The notes under the pieces were generated by a model that was not told the origin of the DNA, made no database searches, and saw nothing but the letters and a program-made list of their open reading frames with translations. Source: Culex pipiens pallens (taxonomy: Eukaryota; Arthropoda; Insecta; Diptera; Culicidae). Taken from it: a stretch of 64,000 nucleotides of DNA. Location of the stretch: contig NC_068938.1 in the NCBI RefSeq assembly GCF_016801865.2, positions 15,906,746 through 15,970,745 of the forward strand, given 5' to 3'. How positions within the stretch are numbered: the first letter of the stretch is position 1; each line of letters opens with the position of its first letter. Positions 36,101 to 47,546 of the stretch are shown piece after piece. The position numbers and the translations under genes were made by a program.

Positions 36101-36654
36101 ATGAAAAAAAAAAAAACAATTGTACATAATGGCTTCTTATACAAATCAATAGACAAAGTTTCATCCAAATCAAAAATACATTGAATAAAAGTCGTATTTT
36201 AAAAATAGAAACTTAACATTAAAATTTAATATTTTCAAAAAAATGTAAATGGTGTTAAAATATAAATTTTCAACTGTTCAGAAATTAATTTTAGTAAATT
36301 CTGGATAATATTTAATAATTGGCCCTTTTGAAATGTTAATCTTGATTGAAAAAAATTTAAAATATTGTTTTCGAAAAGATTTCACATAAAATAAAATAAA
36401 ATTTACATTAAAAAATTGGTCAAAAATTGTATGCATAAAATTTAGTTTTTTAACTAAAATCACAATTTTTCAAAAATATATAAGGCGGTTGCAATTGTTG
36501 TTAATGCCTTTTACACCTGCCTAATTGTTTATCATTAGTTTTCAAAATATCTAACTGTACAACGGAATTTTACAAAAAAAAAAACAAAATATTTTTTATC
36601 GATCCCAGACATGCTAAATATGATTTTAAAAGCAGGAAAATGTATTTAAATTTG
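33150..36654. other. Non-coding block
   Basis: About 33300-35640 is GC-balanced and apparently single-copy, with several modest frames on both strands and no recognisable domain or splice-flanked exon. About 35650-36650 is AT-rich. Confidence 0.4.
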
Positions 36655-36853
36655 TTTTCAGTCAATTAGGCTTCTATTTTCATTAAACTTTTAAATTTTT
36701 TTGAAAAACATTTTTTTGCCCCCTGATTTTTCGAACCGATTTTGAAGTGAAGGGCGACATAAACTTTGAAAAATATTTGCAACGGCCTAACTCGGCGGCA
36801 AATTTTTTGGCCATCATCCCTATATAAACAATGTAGATCATATCCATACCTAC
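36655..36853 (-). repeat. Short dispersed repeat
   Basis: Minus-strand anchors GGCCGTTGCAAATATTTTTC and AATCAGGGGGCAAAAAAATG are shared with 42210-42270 and, in part, 8990-9010. The repeat is then interrupted by the foldback element at 36854. Confidence 0.65.
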
Positions 36854-37847
36854 TAGGGTGTTTCATCCAAAACCAAAAGTTCTCAGAATCAGGCAAACCG
36901 AGGTTCCCCTAGTAGAGGATACCCATAGGGACTCTCATGCCAAATATCAGCCCATTTGGTTGAGAATTGGCCTGTCCCCAGCGGTTTAAAGTTTACATGT
37001 AAATTACTATGGGATTTTTATGCTTTTCGTTCAATCGTTCCTACAGGTCTGGGGACAACATGGATTCACTCGGAATAAAGACAGGTGTGTAGGGGATGGT
37101 CCAATGAACACATTCCAGAAGGAATTAGGCTTGTCCATTCTGTCCCCAAGGTGCGCATTGGATCGACGTCCGGTGTCTCCAAAACCAAGGTTTCATCCTT
37201 CAAAAGCATCACATTTCCTTAGTATGCTATGACGGCTAGGTGAAAACCACGACGGCCCATATGAGACGGTGAACACGTGGAGAGGCATCGATTGCATTAT
37301 TAACACAAAATCATCATTTTACTTTATTTAGAATAGTTGAAATTCTTCCAGGAACATCAATAGTTATAATTTTATTTCTTTAAAGAATGTTTCTGATCCA
37401 AAACTCGAGTAGATGCTCTGCCACGTGTTCACCGTCTAACATGGGGCGTCGTAATTTTCTCCTAGCCGTCATAGCATACTAAGGACAATGCGTACATTTG
37501 AAGGGTGAATCGATGATTCTGGAGACACCGGACGTCGATCCAATGCGCACCTTGGGGACAGAATGGACAAGCCTAATTCCTTCTGGAATGTGTTCATTGG
37601 ACCATCCCTTACACACCTGTCTTTATTCCGAGTGAATCCATGTTGTCCCCAAACCTGTAGGAACGATTGAACGAAGAGCATAGAAATCCCATAGTAATTT
37701 ACATGTAAACTTTATACCGCTGGGGACAGGTCAATTCTCAACCAAATGGGCTGATATTTGGCATGAGAGTCCCTATGGGTATCCTCTACTAGGGGAACCT
37801 CGGTTTGCCTGATTCTGAGAACTTTTTTGTTTGGCTGAAACACCCTA
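36854..37847. mobile_element. Foldback element, 994 bp
   Basis: The ends are TAGGGTGTTTCA and TGAAACACCCTA. The left arm (36854 to about 37290) and right arm (about 37425 to 37847) are near-identical inverted copies, for example both carrying CTGTCCCCAGCGG and ACAACATGGATTCACTCGG in opposite sense. They encode almost the same 70-residue shadow frame. The loop of about 130 bp is AT-rich. No transposase is encoded. Confidence 0.85.
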
Positions 37848-38590
37848 ATAAACATATAAAAAAAATCTCGAAAATAAAAATTATAAATTTTGGAAAATAC
37901 ATTTTTTTAATCATCGCTTAAATTTTAAAGTAGGTAATTGCAGTTTTAGTGAAAAAAATCGTTTTTCCCGTTTTCACGCGGCGTGTCGAAAAACCCATTT
38001 TTTATTTTCAAAAAATCGTACCTCGGAATATTGAAAGCATAACTTCACCATTTTTAGGTATATATTGTAACATTTTCCGAGGAATCTGTTAAAAATATTT
38101 TCAGACATTGGTCTTTGGTACCGAGACCATCAAAAGAGCATATTAAGTTTTCATTTGACCTTTTCAAATGCTAGGCTAGACATTTGCAACTTCTGACTAT
38201 TTTTCCTTAAAAGCATATCTAACACCCTTTCGTTTGCGCCCAAGAAAGCTAAAATCGGTTGAAATGGTGCAGAGTTATGATTTTTTGAAAAATGTGATTT
38301 TTGCTGAAATCGGCGAAAATTGCCATTTTTCGGACCATCCTAACACGACGTAGGTCACCGTAATGACCTAACAAAAAAAATAAGGGTCTAATTACTTCGG
38401 CCAAGGAACCCGATCGTAGAACTTTTTTTTAAAAATCATGCTGTTTTCGTGGGGAATTGCTGCAAAAAAAATACCTTCAAATGCAAACAATCAATTTGAA
38501 ATCAGTTGATTTATTTAATTTTTAACAATGAGCATAAGAATTTTCACAGGTTGAATAAAACACCGAATAATTGTTACATAGAAGCCGCTT
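37848..38590. other. AT-rich non-coding DNA
   Basis: Probably old dispersed repeats by style (for example around GGTCTTTGGTACCGAGACC), but no second copy was found in the window. Confidence 0.4.
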
Positions 38591-40345
38591 TGTCAATGAG
38601 TTATATTTCATGTCACCTTTCTATAATTTGCCCACAAAGCGTTCAATGACACCGCATGAAGCCGCTCGTGGAAGCCCTTCCAAAGTCCAGTATAGAACAA
38701 AATCAGTTCACAATACGAGCACGAAAGCAGCTTAACATTTTTGAGGAATGCGCTGACACCGGTCCAAAGGTTGGACACCCCACACGTTCCTGACCGCGGG
38801 CTCCGATGACACCGGCCAGACCGAACCGGTCAGATGTGCTTGACCTCAATCCGATTTGTCTCTGCCAACGCGCGCGAAATTTGACAATGAGTTTGTTTAT
38901 GGTTTTGAGCAGCTCAACCGGGCCACGTGCTTTTTTTCTGCTGCGGGACAGCGGAAACTGACCTATCCAACCAAACCTCTGCGATCACAGCTATGGGCGT
39001 TTCTCGGCCAGATCAGTTTAATTTGGCGTAGCGAATTGAACAACCTGAGCAACAATGAAGCCTGCGCTTCTTGAACTCCTCACCTCCCCGCTTGAAAAAC
39101 CGGCCTTATGCAAGAACCGGCGCCAGTAAAATGGAGTGTGTGTGTGTCGGCACACGAAAGCTCATCAGCCGGTGAACATCGCTAATATAGGTTAAGTACC
39201 ATCTTGGATCTAACTAGCTGAGGTGATTTGGAGGAGGGCTGTAACCTGACTAGGTCGTCGGCGTTGATGTCCGCGCAAAGCCCATTGTTTTGATTAGGTT
39301 TTGTGCAAACTTCAACGCGACGACAAGACAAGAGACCTGAATGGCAAGAGATCTTCTCGAGCGATAATTGGGTTTTTCTTTTCGGCATGTGCTGAGGGTA
39401 CGTTGAATAATCCACCGAGCTTAGGTTTTTTGTTTCTAACGAAACCTATGACCGTTGCGTCGCAACAATACTCCATTGAAGTTTGTCGAAGTGTACGAAA
39501 TTTGCTCCAACATTCAATAGCAACGCGTAGTCCAACACAAGAAAAATGTGCTCCATTTCCCTTTCAAAGTCTTCCAACAACAAAAACGGTACGTCACGAT
39601 CTGCACTGATTTACATTTTACCATTGGGGAAAACGACCCCCTCTCGATGGCGACAAATCAATGGATTGGGCGACACAAAGGGACTTCCCGTTACCGAAAC
39701 GTCACTGCAGGGTGCAGGCGCTGCTCAACATGTGTCTCCTGGTTAGTAGTAGCAGTAGTGCAGTAGTTCAGCCATGTGTCACGAGACCACCCTCCAGGTT
39801 CTCGCAACTTGCTCTACAATGGTCATTACAGCGAGTTTTCCCCCTCAGTACCAGGTTTCATAATATCAATCCAAGATCACGATCTGTGTCGCCGGCGCGA
39901 AATCTGTCCCATGACGAAATCACATGGCGCTCGAAATCAATGGGAAAAAGTGTCACGATCTGCGCTTTCCGATGGGGACCGAAAGTGGTCTCAATTGAAA
40001 CTGAAACTTGAAAATAGTTTAGCAATCGAAGGAACTCCCGGGCGGAGATGGAAAATCGATGTGAACATCAATCATCGTTACATCGAGTGGATTTAGAACT
40101 TCACTGACGTTGAATATGGAAAAGATTAATGAACGAAGTTTCCCATGCTTATGTGGCGCTTTCACTTTCGTTATAGACTAGATAGGTTTTGCATAATGAT
40201 ATGTCAATTAAGGCTAGCAGCTTGAATCATGAGATTGATGGTGTAGCAAAAATGATTGTTGACCAATATTTCTTGCCTCAAGATTTTGTAACAAGAGCAT
40301 TTCGGTTTTTCGAGATTTAAAATTATGTATTTTTTTATCTGAGTG
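38591..40345. other. Single-copy non-coding block
   Basis: GC-balanced. Multiple frames of 70-116 residues on both strands are unsupported by domains or splice signals. A short TG run is at about 39137-39149. Confidence 0.4.
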
Positions 40346-40425
40346 ACTTTTTTGTATAGAGCGTGCACAGTAGCCATTCACGCCCCCCCCCCCCCTCTTC
40401 CCACTAAAGTGTCCACGTGCAATAT
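40346..40425 (-). mobile_element. Diverged half of the poly-G hairpin MITE
   Basis: TTTTTTGTATAGAGCGTGCACAG, a run of about 14 C and GTGTCCACGTG follow the order of the reverse complement of the left half of 410-574. Only one half is present, so the palindrome was lost or never formed. Confidence 0.65.
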
Positions 40426-40514
40426 AAAAAGGTGTAGAGAAAAAATATATTATATACAACATTTTTTTTAAATCCTTAAAAGTCGCAAAAAAAAATTTAA
40501 TGAAAAAAAGTTTT

Positions 40515-41044
40515 GCCTTCCTAACCTCACTGAGGTAAGGCTATAAAATCACTCAAAAAATTAACTTCTTAAATACGACTCCTAGACATACCTTCACGTA
40601 TACCTATCGACTCAGAATCAAATTCTGAACAAATGTCTGTGGGGATGTGTGTAGACATGATTTTTTTCCACACGATTATCTCAGAACTGGCTGAACCGAT
40701 TTTGGCCGGATCCGCCTTATTCTGTTCGTTTTGGGGTCCCCTAAGACCCTATTAAATTTTATTCTGTTTAGTTAAGTATTCAAAATGTTATGCGAAGAAA
40801 AAGATTTTTGTAGATACAAAAAAGGGTGATTTTTTGCCTAACCTCAAAAGGCCGGGTCTTTTTGTTTACGTGCGAGAGTCGCGCCAGATGCGAAACGCCC
40901 GGTTGCCACATTGCTTCAAATGAGAGTCTGCATGTTTTCTGGAAAAGTCTGTATCAGGTATATATTTTTTTCATAAACTTATTTTCATTATTACTTTGTA
41001 AATGTGAGGAAGGCACCACCCACCTAATGGTGGATTAAGAAACG
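40515..41044. mobile_element. 530-bp GCCTTCCT-ended element, copy 1
   Basis: Begins with a hairpin (GCCTTCCTAACCTCACTGAG then GTAAGGC) and ends with GTGAGGAAGGC, a second hairpin CCACCTAATGGTGG and ATTAAGAAACG. It is flanked by T-rich DNA and is collinear with 46797-47546 once the SINE there is removed. No coding capacity is evident; class is uncertain. Confidence 0.8.
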
Positions 41045-41571
41045 TTTTTTATTAAGAAGATACATAGCAAAACATATTTATTGGGAAATTTATTTTAAAA
41101 TAAAAAAAAATATTTTGAAAGAAACACAAAACTTGCTGAAAAAAAAGATTTTTGTAATAAAAAAAATTGGATTCTTATTTAATAAAATTGAGATTTTCGG
41201 ATTTTTTTTGGTACAAAATGTTATTTTTGAAATAAAAACGTGATTTGGGGGGGGGGGGGGGGAATATTGAGAATATTTTCAAACAAATTTTAAAAATTTT
41301 TTTGAGGATGCAAAATGAAATTATCAAAACATTATTTTGATCAAATGCAACGTTTTCAATCTAAAGGCATTTTGCAGTAAATTTTTTTTCCAAAGATGTT
41401 CAATTATTGCAGTTTAAAAATACATTATGAGCAAAAAGCACCCCCTAAAAAAGATTTTTGAAACAGACCTTCGAATGTTTACTCCTGATTCGAAAACTTC
41501 TTAATTATTTTAATGAAAGTTAATGAAATTTAATTTTCAGCTTTGAAAATCGAACCAATAGTTTCCAAGAT
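41045..41571. other. AT-rich DNA with a G run
   Basis: A run of about 17 G lies at 41247-41262. No gene is seen. Confidence 0.5.
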
Positions 41572-41929
41572 ACACAGCTAAAAAAGTAGTAATCCAGCTG
41601 CGTGTAAAAGGCCTGGGTGTAAAAATACTTTATGCAATGTTCTGTGATTTTACACCCTGAAATATGTAACCCATCAGTATGGGAAACCTACTTGACCGAA
41701 ATGTCAAGTTCATATATGCGTTTATTCTTACAACTTTTCATCGGTCTGATGGCCGAGTGGGCTAAGGCGCCAGTCCTTACTGTTGGTGCTGGGTTTGAAT
41801 CCCGTCGGTTGCAACTTTTTGTTTTGTTTTTACAAAAAATGTACAAGTAGTGTGTAATATGTGTCTTTTTTGACGAAGGTGATGAGCATGCTTTTACATG
41901 CGATTTTACGTTTGGAATTATTGCTGTGT
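41572..41929. mobile_element. TIR element carrying a tRNA-like promoter, copy A
   Basis: About 358 bp with weak inverted ends ACACAGCTA and TTGCTGTGT. The left flank (GTAATCCAGCTGCGTGTAAA to GCGTTTATT), the central tRNA-like unit and the right flank (GTCTTTTTTGACGAAGGTGA) all recur in copy B (54619-57996). The tRNA-like unit is therefore an integral part of the family, not a chance insertion. Confidence 0.75.
41741..41813 (+). pseudogene. tRNA-Leu-like Pol III unit inside the TIR element
   Basis: TGGCCGAGTGGGCTAAGGCG is a good A box and D arm of tRNA-Leu type, and GGTTTGAATCC (about 41792-41802) is a good B box. The anticodon region is too short and does not form a normal stem, so it is not a working tRNA. 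Such a unit could drive Pol III transcription of the element. Confidence 0.75.
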
Positions 41930-42305
41930 CTTTAAAGTAAACCCAACCATGATTTTTTTTTCAGCCAAGCAACGTTTAACTTAATCAAAAATTGGGTACA
42001 GAACTTTTCGATTGAAAGTTTTACTAAGCTTTTACAAATTTTGTTTTTTTTTTAGAATTTATTGAAATCACCTTTTTCAGTTTATAAAATTGTTTTTTTT
42101 TTCAAAATCATTATAACCAGATTTTGCAGCGTCTTGCAATATGGCTCAAAATATATTTTTTAAGACTTTAGACTTTAGAGGGTTTTCTCTTTCTTATTTG
42201 CAAAATAAGGCCGTTGCAAATATTTTTCAAAGTTTAAAAAATCAGGGGGCAAAAAAATATTTTTTTCAAAAAAAATTATAAATTTCAAAGGAAATAGAGG
42301 TCAAA
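41930..42305. repeat. AT-rich DNA with a short dispersed repeat
   Basis: About 42208-42305 carries GGCCGTTGCAAATATTTTTC and AATCAGGGGGCAAAAAAATA, the same repeat as 36655-36800. It is interrupted by the palindrome at 42306 and resumes after 42477 (AACTGAAAACAATTAACAAT). Confidence 0.6.
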
Positions 42306-42476
42306 CCCAGTTAACTCAATCCGAATTCTGAAACGGAATCTAATTAGAATCGTATACAAATTCCGTTTCAAACGCAACAACCGGTTCCGTGTTCGAACCG
42401 GTTGTTGCGTTTGAAACGGAATTTGTGTACGATTCTAATTAGATTCCGTTTCAGAATTCGGATTGATTTGACTGGG
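42306..42476. mobile_element. 171-bp near-perfect palindrome (MITE)
   Basis: CCCAGTTAACTCAATCCGAA pairs with its near-complement at the right end. The centre is GAACCGGTTGTTGCG around a 7-base loop near 42391. Mismatches are few. It is inserted in the short dispersed repeat, whose two halves flank it. No coding capacity is present. Confidence 0.85.
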
Positions 42477-43250
42477 AACCAACTGAAAACAATTAACAAT
42501 GCATTTTCCTGCATTCTAAATCATATTTAACATGTCTGGGATCGATCAAACATATTTTCAATTTTTGCGAAAATCCAATGTACAGCACTGCAAAAAGTTT
42601 TTTTTTCGGCGAAAAAAAAATCTCTTCAATACTTGCATATTTTTAACGCTTTTGATTGCAAAACAAAGTTCAATTTTTCAGTATCCATTTCAGTGCTGGA
42701 AAGTAGGGCTTTTCAGCATTTATTTTGAAACGTGTTAGTATTCGATTCTGTTATTTTGAGTTTAGAAAAGTAGGCTTTTTCATCGCTCAAGAATAACAGG
42801 AAAGGTAAGTAGTTTCACGACTGAATTGCAAAAATAATTATTTTGGGATTCTACTATCAGCAATCAAAAATCGGGATTTATCTGAGTACCGATTTTGTTG
42901 AAAATGCCAAATTGATATAAATTGCCAAATTGATATAAATTGCCAAATTGATATAAATTTTTGAGTGTTCACAGCTAATTTTGTATGACCGGACTGATCA
43001 AATTTAATCAAACTATCAATACAAAATAGCTTCTCTTGTCATGAGGAATACACGCACAAAGTTTCATTCAAATAAAAAAACATTGAATAGTCGATTCGCA
43101 TTCGCACATTGAATAGTCGATTTGCAAAAACGTAGAGCAATAATTCAGGAAAAAACAACTTCATTAAACAAATAAATTCGTAATATCTTGAAAAATAACT
43201 ATTGAAAGATATTGCTCAACCGACAATTCCCCAGATACAAACACAACTCC
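42477..43250. other. AT-rich non-coding DNA
   Basis: Contains a short threefold repeat of AAATTGATATAAATTGCC (42909-42960). No gene is visible. Confidence 0.45.
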
Positions 43251-44560
43251 ACCTTAAAAGTAAATATTGACCAAACAACAACGACTGAAACTTTGTCGCA
43301 CAACTGTCCTACTCTACTGCCCGCCCAGCATCGTAGATCGATCTAATTCCATGTTTGTTTTTCTGTGTCGGACTCCAAACAAACCTACCCTCTGGTTCGC
43401 GACGACCAGTTTAGCTCACATTTAGCGAGAGTGGACTCCAACTGCCCGATGATCGATTTCATCTAAACACAGAACCGGTTAGTGCAAAACTAAAAGCAAA
43501 AAAAAGTCACTTCCCGAAACTCTATACAAAACGGGGTGGTCCCCAACGATAGCAATGCTATCTTTTTTTTTCGAGCATCCGGTGCGCGCTCCGGAAGACA
43601 TCTTCTTCTGATGTCTGCGATTGAATCTCTAAACTCCAAACAACGCGGTCCGCAGCGCAAGATTGAGGTTACGCTCCGCTGATCCATATATCGATCTCGT
43701 TGTGGGCTTCTTTTCCGGGCCGAACCAATCTGCCATATTGTGGAGAAACGGGTTCGTCGCTGCTGCAGCGAGTTCCAGCATTCAAGTCTACGATGACATG
43801 AATGCAGTTTCTCCTTGTGCGATCAGCTTGGAAGGTATAGCGTGGTGGTGGTGCAGTACCTTTTCGAGACCCATGGAAGAGACCGTTGGAGCGATCGAAC
43901 TCAACGACAAGTCGTCGTCGCTAATGGAACAGTCAGGTTGTGCCCGACGTCTCTGAGGCCGGCTGTGAGACAACGTCAAGAACGCGGAACGAATGATTGA
44001 TCACGTTGCTGCTGCTGCCGGTTGTCGTTGTGAGAGGGGACTCTCGATCATTCCGCACAGGTGATCTACCAGGGTGATTTGCAGATGTGTGAGTCAGCGT
44101 TGCATGCGTTCGTCCACGTGACCTTGGCTTGTTTTTTTATCTGTGTGGTGCAGTGGCAACAGTATATCTCCGGCTTTCTGTGCGACGTGACCCCAGCGTG
44201 AAGTGCAGGGTTGTTAAGTAAAATTTTCATGATGTGTAATGAATGAGGCGAAGTACTATTCTGTTAGTTGAATTATGTAATAGATTTATAAATTCTTTTT
44301 AAATAACAAAACTAAATACGGATACTTAGAATTAGATACTACTTTAAATATGCAAGAAAACTAGAGCGTAACAACCCTGGCAGTGTTTTCATACGATAGA
44401 TGCAAATTGATTCTACAGGTCACTTCTAAGAACATGGGCTGTCTCACTACCGGTTTAAGTTGTTTGTGCACTAGCCCTGGAGGTCATATGCGCAACCGTT
44501 GGCATTCATCATCCAATGACTTACTCAGAATAGAGATACTGAAGTTGCAGTTGATACATA
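43251..44560. other. Single-copy non-coding block
   Basis: GC-balanced, with short frames on both strands and no domain. In the minus-strand sense it lies just downstream of the putative ratchet point at 44561/44562. Confidence 0.4.
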
Positions 44561-44600
44561 CCTAAAATGAGATAGAGAGGAAAAAAGAGGCAAGAATTAG
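44552..44600 (-). other. Candidate recursive-splicing ratchet point 1
   Basis: On the minus strand the tract CTCTTTTTTCCTCTCTATCT then CATTTTAG ends in AG at 44562 and is followed at once by GTATGTATC. An acceptor with a long pyrimidine tract and a donor share the junction, leaving no exon sequence. This is the pattern of ratchet points in long insect introns. It is on the strand of the poly-Q gene, 15.35 kb downstream of the 59909 donor. Confidence 0.65.
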
Positions 44601-45559
44601 CATCAACCCAAAACAACGACCATTTCCTTAAGTAGTTTAAAATACAGTTCCAACCCACAAAAAAACGGTTCCCGCCATTAAGATCGACCTCGCCGCCGCC
44701 GCCACACAGCGTGATGATCCCGAATCGGTTCCACTATCTCGCTTTTCAAATTATAATAAAACATTTCAGAACTTCCGTCGCGCGAAACCTCCCCGTCCAA
44801 ATTCCCATCAAGGCCCAACAAAAAACGAGGAAAACATTTCTCACTCTGCTCTCCACCCAGAACTTCTCCGCCCCCCATCGTAACCCCAACCGGCATTGTT
44901 CTTAGGAGATTCCGAATCCGATTAAAGCAGCGGTTCCAATGGATGAACATTGCCAGCGGCACAGAACCTTCCCATGGTCTTGACGAAATTGGATTGACTG
45001 GTGATGTTCTGTTCTGTTCGGTCAACGGCTCTCTCGGTCACAGTCGTCAACGAGTTCTCGGAAGTTAAATCGCCAGACGTCGTCGACGTTGGAGTTCTGA
45101 GGCTGCTGATTCAATTAAAGGGAATCAGGCGAATGGGCAAGTTCGTTTTTTCTTTTTTTTTTTTGTTTTTGAAGTTAGTTGATTCGGCGTGGTTGTGGAG
45201 CGAAGTTCGCAGTTTGTTGTTAATCGGTTTAGCTGTGTAGAATACCAGTTTTGGGGATTTTGTAGAAACACAACTGGACTTTGGATTGGTTGGTCGATTT
45301 AACTTATTTATTGATGCTAATAGACAAAATTTATCTCATGAGGCCAGAGTGAATGTAGTTCTTCACGCCAAATACGATTAAAATCAAGATCTGCCCCAAA
45401 TAGTAAAAAAAAAAATTTTGCACTTTTGGAATATGGATATTTACTAATTATTTTATCATTGAAAAAAAGATAGGAACCTTTTTAATAATGAGCAATTCTC
45501 TCAGATTTGGGTCATTCGATTTTTTTTTTTGTATTTTTTATCCTAATGCCCAAAGAAGC
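44601..45559. other. Single-copy, then AT-rich DNA
   Basis: GC-balanced to about 45260, then AT-rich. No exon is supported. Confidence 0.4.
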
Positions 45560-46796
45560 CATTTTTCATCATTAGTTTATCCACATAATTTTACAAATTT
45601 GGCAGCTGTCCATACAAAAACGATGTATGAAAATTTAAAAATCTGTATCTTTTGAAGGAATTTTTTGATCGATTTGGTGTCTTCGGCAAAGTTGTAGATA
45701 TGGATATGATCTACATTGAAAAAAAATGATACACGGTAAAAAAAATTTGGTGATTTTAAATTCAACTTTCACTAAAACTTGATTTTCAAAAAAAAACACT
45801 ATTTTTAATTTAAATATGTTTAAGGGGACATCAACTTTTTCAGAAATTTTCGGGTTGTGAAAACATCTTTGACCGAGATATGAATTTTTGAATCAATAAT
45901 GATTTTTTTTTTTTTTCAAAAATCGAAATATTGGTCGCTTTAATTTATCAACTTCATTTTTCGATGTAAAATCAAATTTGCAATAAAAAAATACTCCAGT
46001 GAAATTTTGATACCGTGCACCGTTTTCAAGTTAAAGTCATTTTTAGGTAACTTTTCTAAAAAAAAATCGAAGTTTTTCATTTTTTTTTGATAAGTGCCCA
46101 TATTTACCATCTCTTGAAAAAAAAATTGAAAGGAAACATTCGTGAAATTTTCCGATCTTTTCGAAAACAATATTTTTAAAAAAATTAAATCTAGACTAAC
46201 ATTTCAATAGGGCGCAATATTGAATGTTTCGCCCTTTAAAAATGTTTGTCTTGGTCTTGGAATGTTTCATATTTTAACATTGAAAATCGAACCATTAGTT
46301 GCTAAGATATCGACGTTAGAAAATGGTGGGTTGTTTGGGTGAGACTTGGCAATATCTCAGCAACTAAGGGTCATATCAACCAAGTTCAAAAAAGCAAAAT
46401 ATAGAGAGTTTTCTCAGCTTTAAAAAAATATTTTTTTTCAGCGGTAGGCATACATGGGCACTTATTTCAAAAAAATGAAAAACTGCGACTATTTTCAAAA
46501 AAGTCACTTGAAAACGGTGCACTTTATCAAAATTTTACCTTATGATTGCAAATTTGTTTTTACATCCAAAAATGAAGTTGAAAAATGTTTGCGGCCGATA
46601 TATTTTTTTTTAAACACAGTATTAAATCAAAAATTCATAACTCGGTCAAAGATTTTTCGCATAACCTGTAAATTTCTGAAAAGTTGGCATTTGATGTCTC
46701 CTAAAACATAACAAAAAAGCGTTTTTTGCAAATCAAGTTTTAGTAACAAAAAGTAAAATTTAAAATCACCAATTTTCTTTACCGTGTATCATTTTT

Positions 46797-47546
46797 GCCT
46801 TCCTCACGTTTCTGAGGAAAGACTATAAAATCACTCGAAAAAAGAACTTCTCAATTAGACCTCCTAGAACCACCTTCATGTATACCTATCGACTCAGAAT
46901 CAAATTCTGAGCAAATGTCTGTGTGTGTGGTGGGATGTTGATCAAAAAATTGTCACTCGATTATCTCGACATTGGTTGAACCGATTTTGTCAGTTTAGGC
47001 GTCATTCGATCCGTCTTGGGGTCCCATAAGTCGCTATTAAAAATTATGCAGTTTAGTTAAGTACTTAAAAAGTTATGCTAAAAAAAACTATTTTAAAAAT
47101 AGTCCGGAAGATTGTAAAAAGGATGGGTTTTGTAAGTCATGCTATACATTTTCAGAAAGGTATTTAACAGACCTTTCTAACGAAACTATTGGCACTACGC
47201 CCCCCGGGGCATGGCCTTCCTCTAACGTGGGATTTCTGCTCCAGCGCCTCTGACGAGACAGGAGAAACCGGGACCGACGTTTTACTTCACCATCCGATAG
47301 AAGCTCAGTGGATAAGGCGGGAATCGAACCCGCGTCTCATAGCATCATCGGGATCGGCAGCCGAAGCCGCTACCCCTGCGCCACGAGACCCACAACAGAC
47401 CTTTCTAACGCGTCCAAAACATTGAAGATCTGACAACCCTATCAAAAGTTAAAAGCACTTAACTGTTATTTACGCAATTTTGCATTTGGATAGCACCCGT
47501 TAAATGTGAGGAAGGCGCCAACCACCTAAGGGTGGATTAAGTAACG
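46797..47546. mobile_element. GCCTTCCT-ended element, copy 2, with SINE inside
   Basis: Starts GCCTTCCTCACGTTTCTGAG and ends CCACCTAAGGGTGGATTAAG then TAACG. Without the SINE and one target duplication it is about 522 bp, matching copy 1 (530 bp). The uninterrupted foldback arm at 45560 shows the empty site as a plain T run, with no obvious extra target duplication. Confidence 0.85.
47183..47393 (-). mobile_element. tRNA-derived SINE with 17-bp target duplication
   Basis: The minus strand begins GTGGGTCTCGTGGCGCAGGG. TGGCGCAGGGGTAGCGG forms the A box and GGTTCGATTCC the B box, followed by an unrelated tail of about 120 bp. The flanks AACAGACCTTTCTAACG (47166-47182 and 47394-47410) are identical, proving insertion by retrotransposition. 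It sits in the GCCTTCCT element. Culex has tRNA-derived SINEs (Twin); this copy has one tRNA unit, and family identity is unresolved. Confidence 0.85.

Noticed and set aside
40515..41044. Helitron
   Set aside because: A 3'-end hairpin is present, but there is no CTRR end and no clear insertion between A and T.
41247..41262. G run as another copy of the poly-G hairpin MITE
   Set aside because: The flanks do not resemble the MITE; probably a simple run.
41741..41813. Functional tRNA-Leu gene
   Set aside because: The A and B boxes are good but the anticodon arm is too short, and the unit recurs inside a repeated element.
47320..47393. Functional tRNA gene on the minus strand
   Set aside because: It is the head of a SINE bounded by a 17-bp target duplication.
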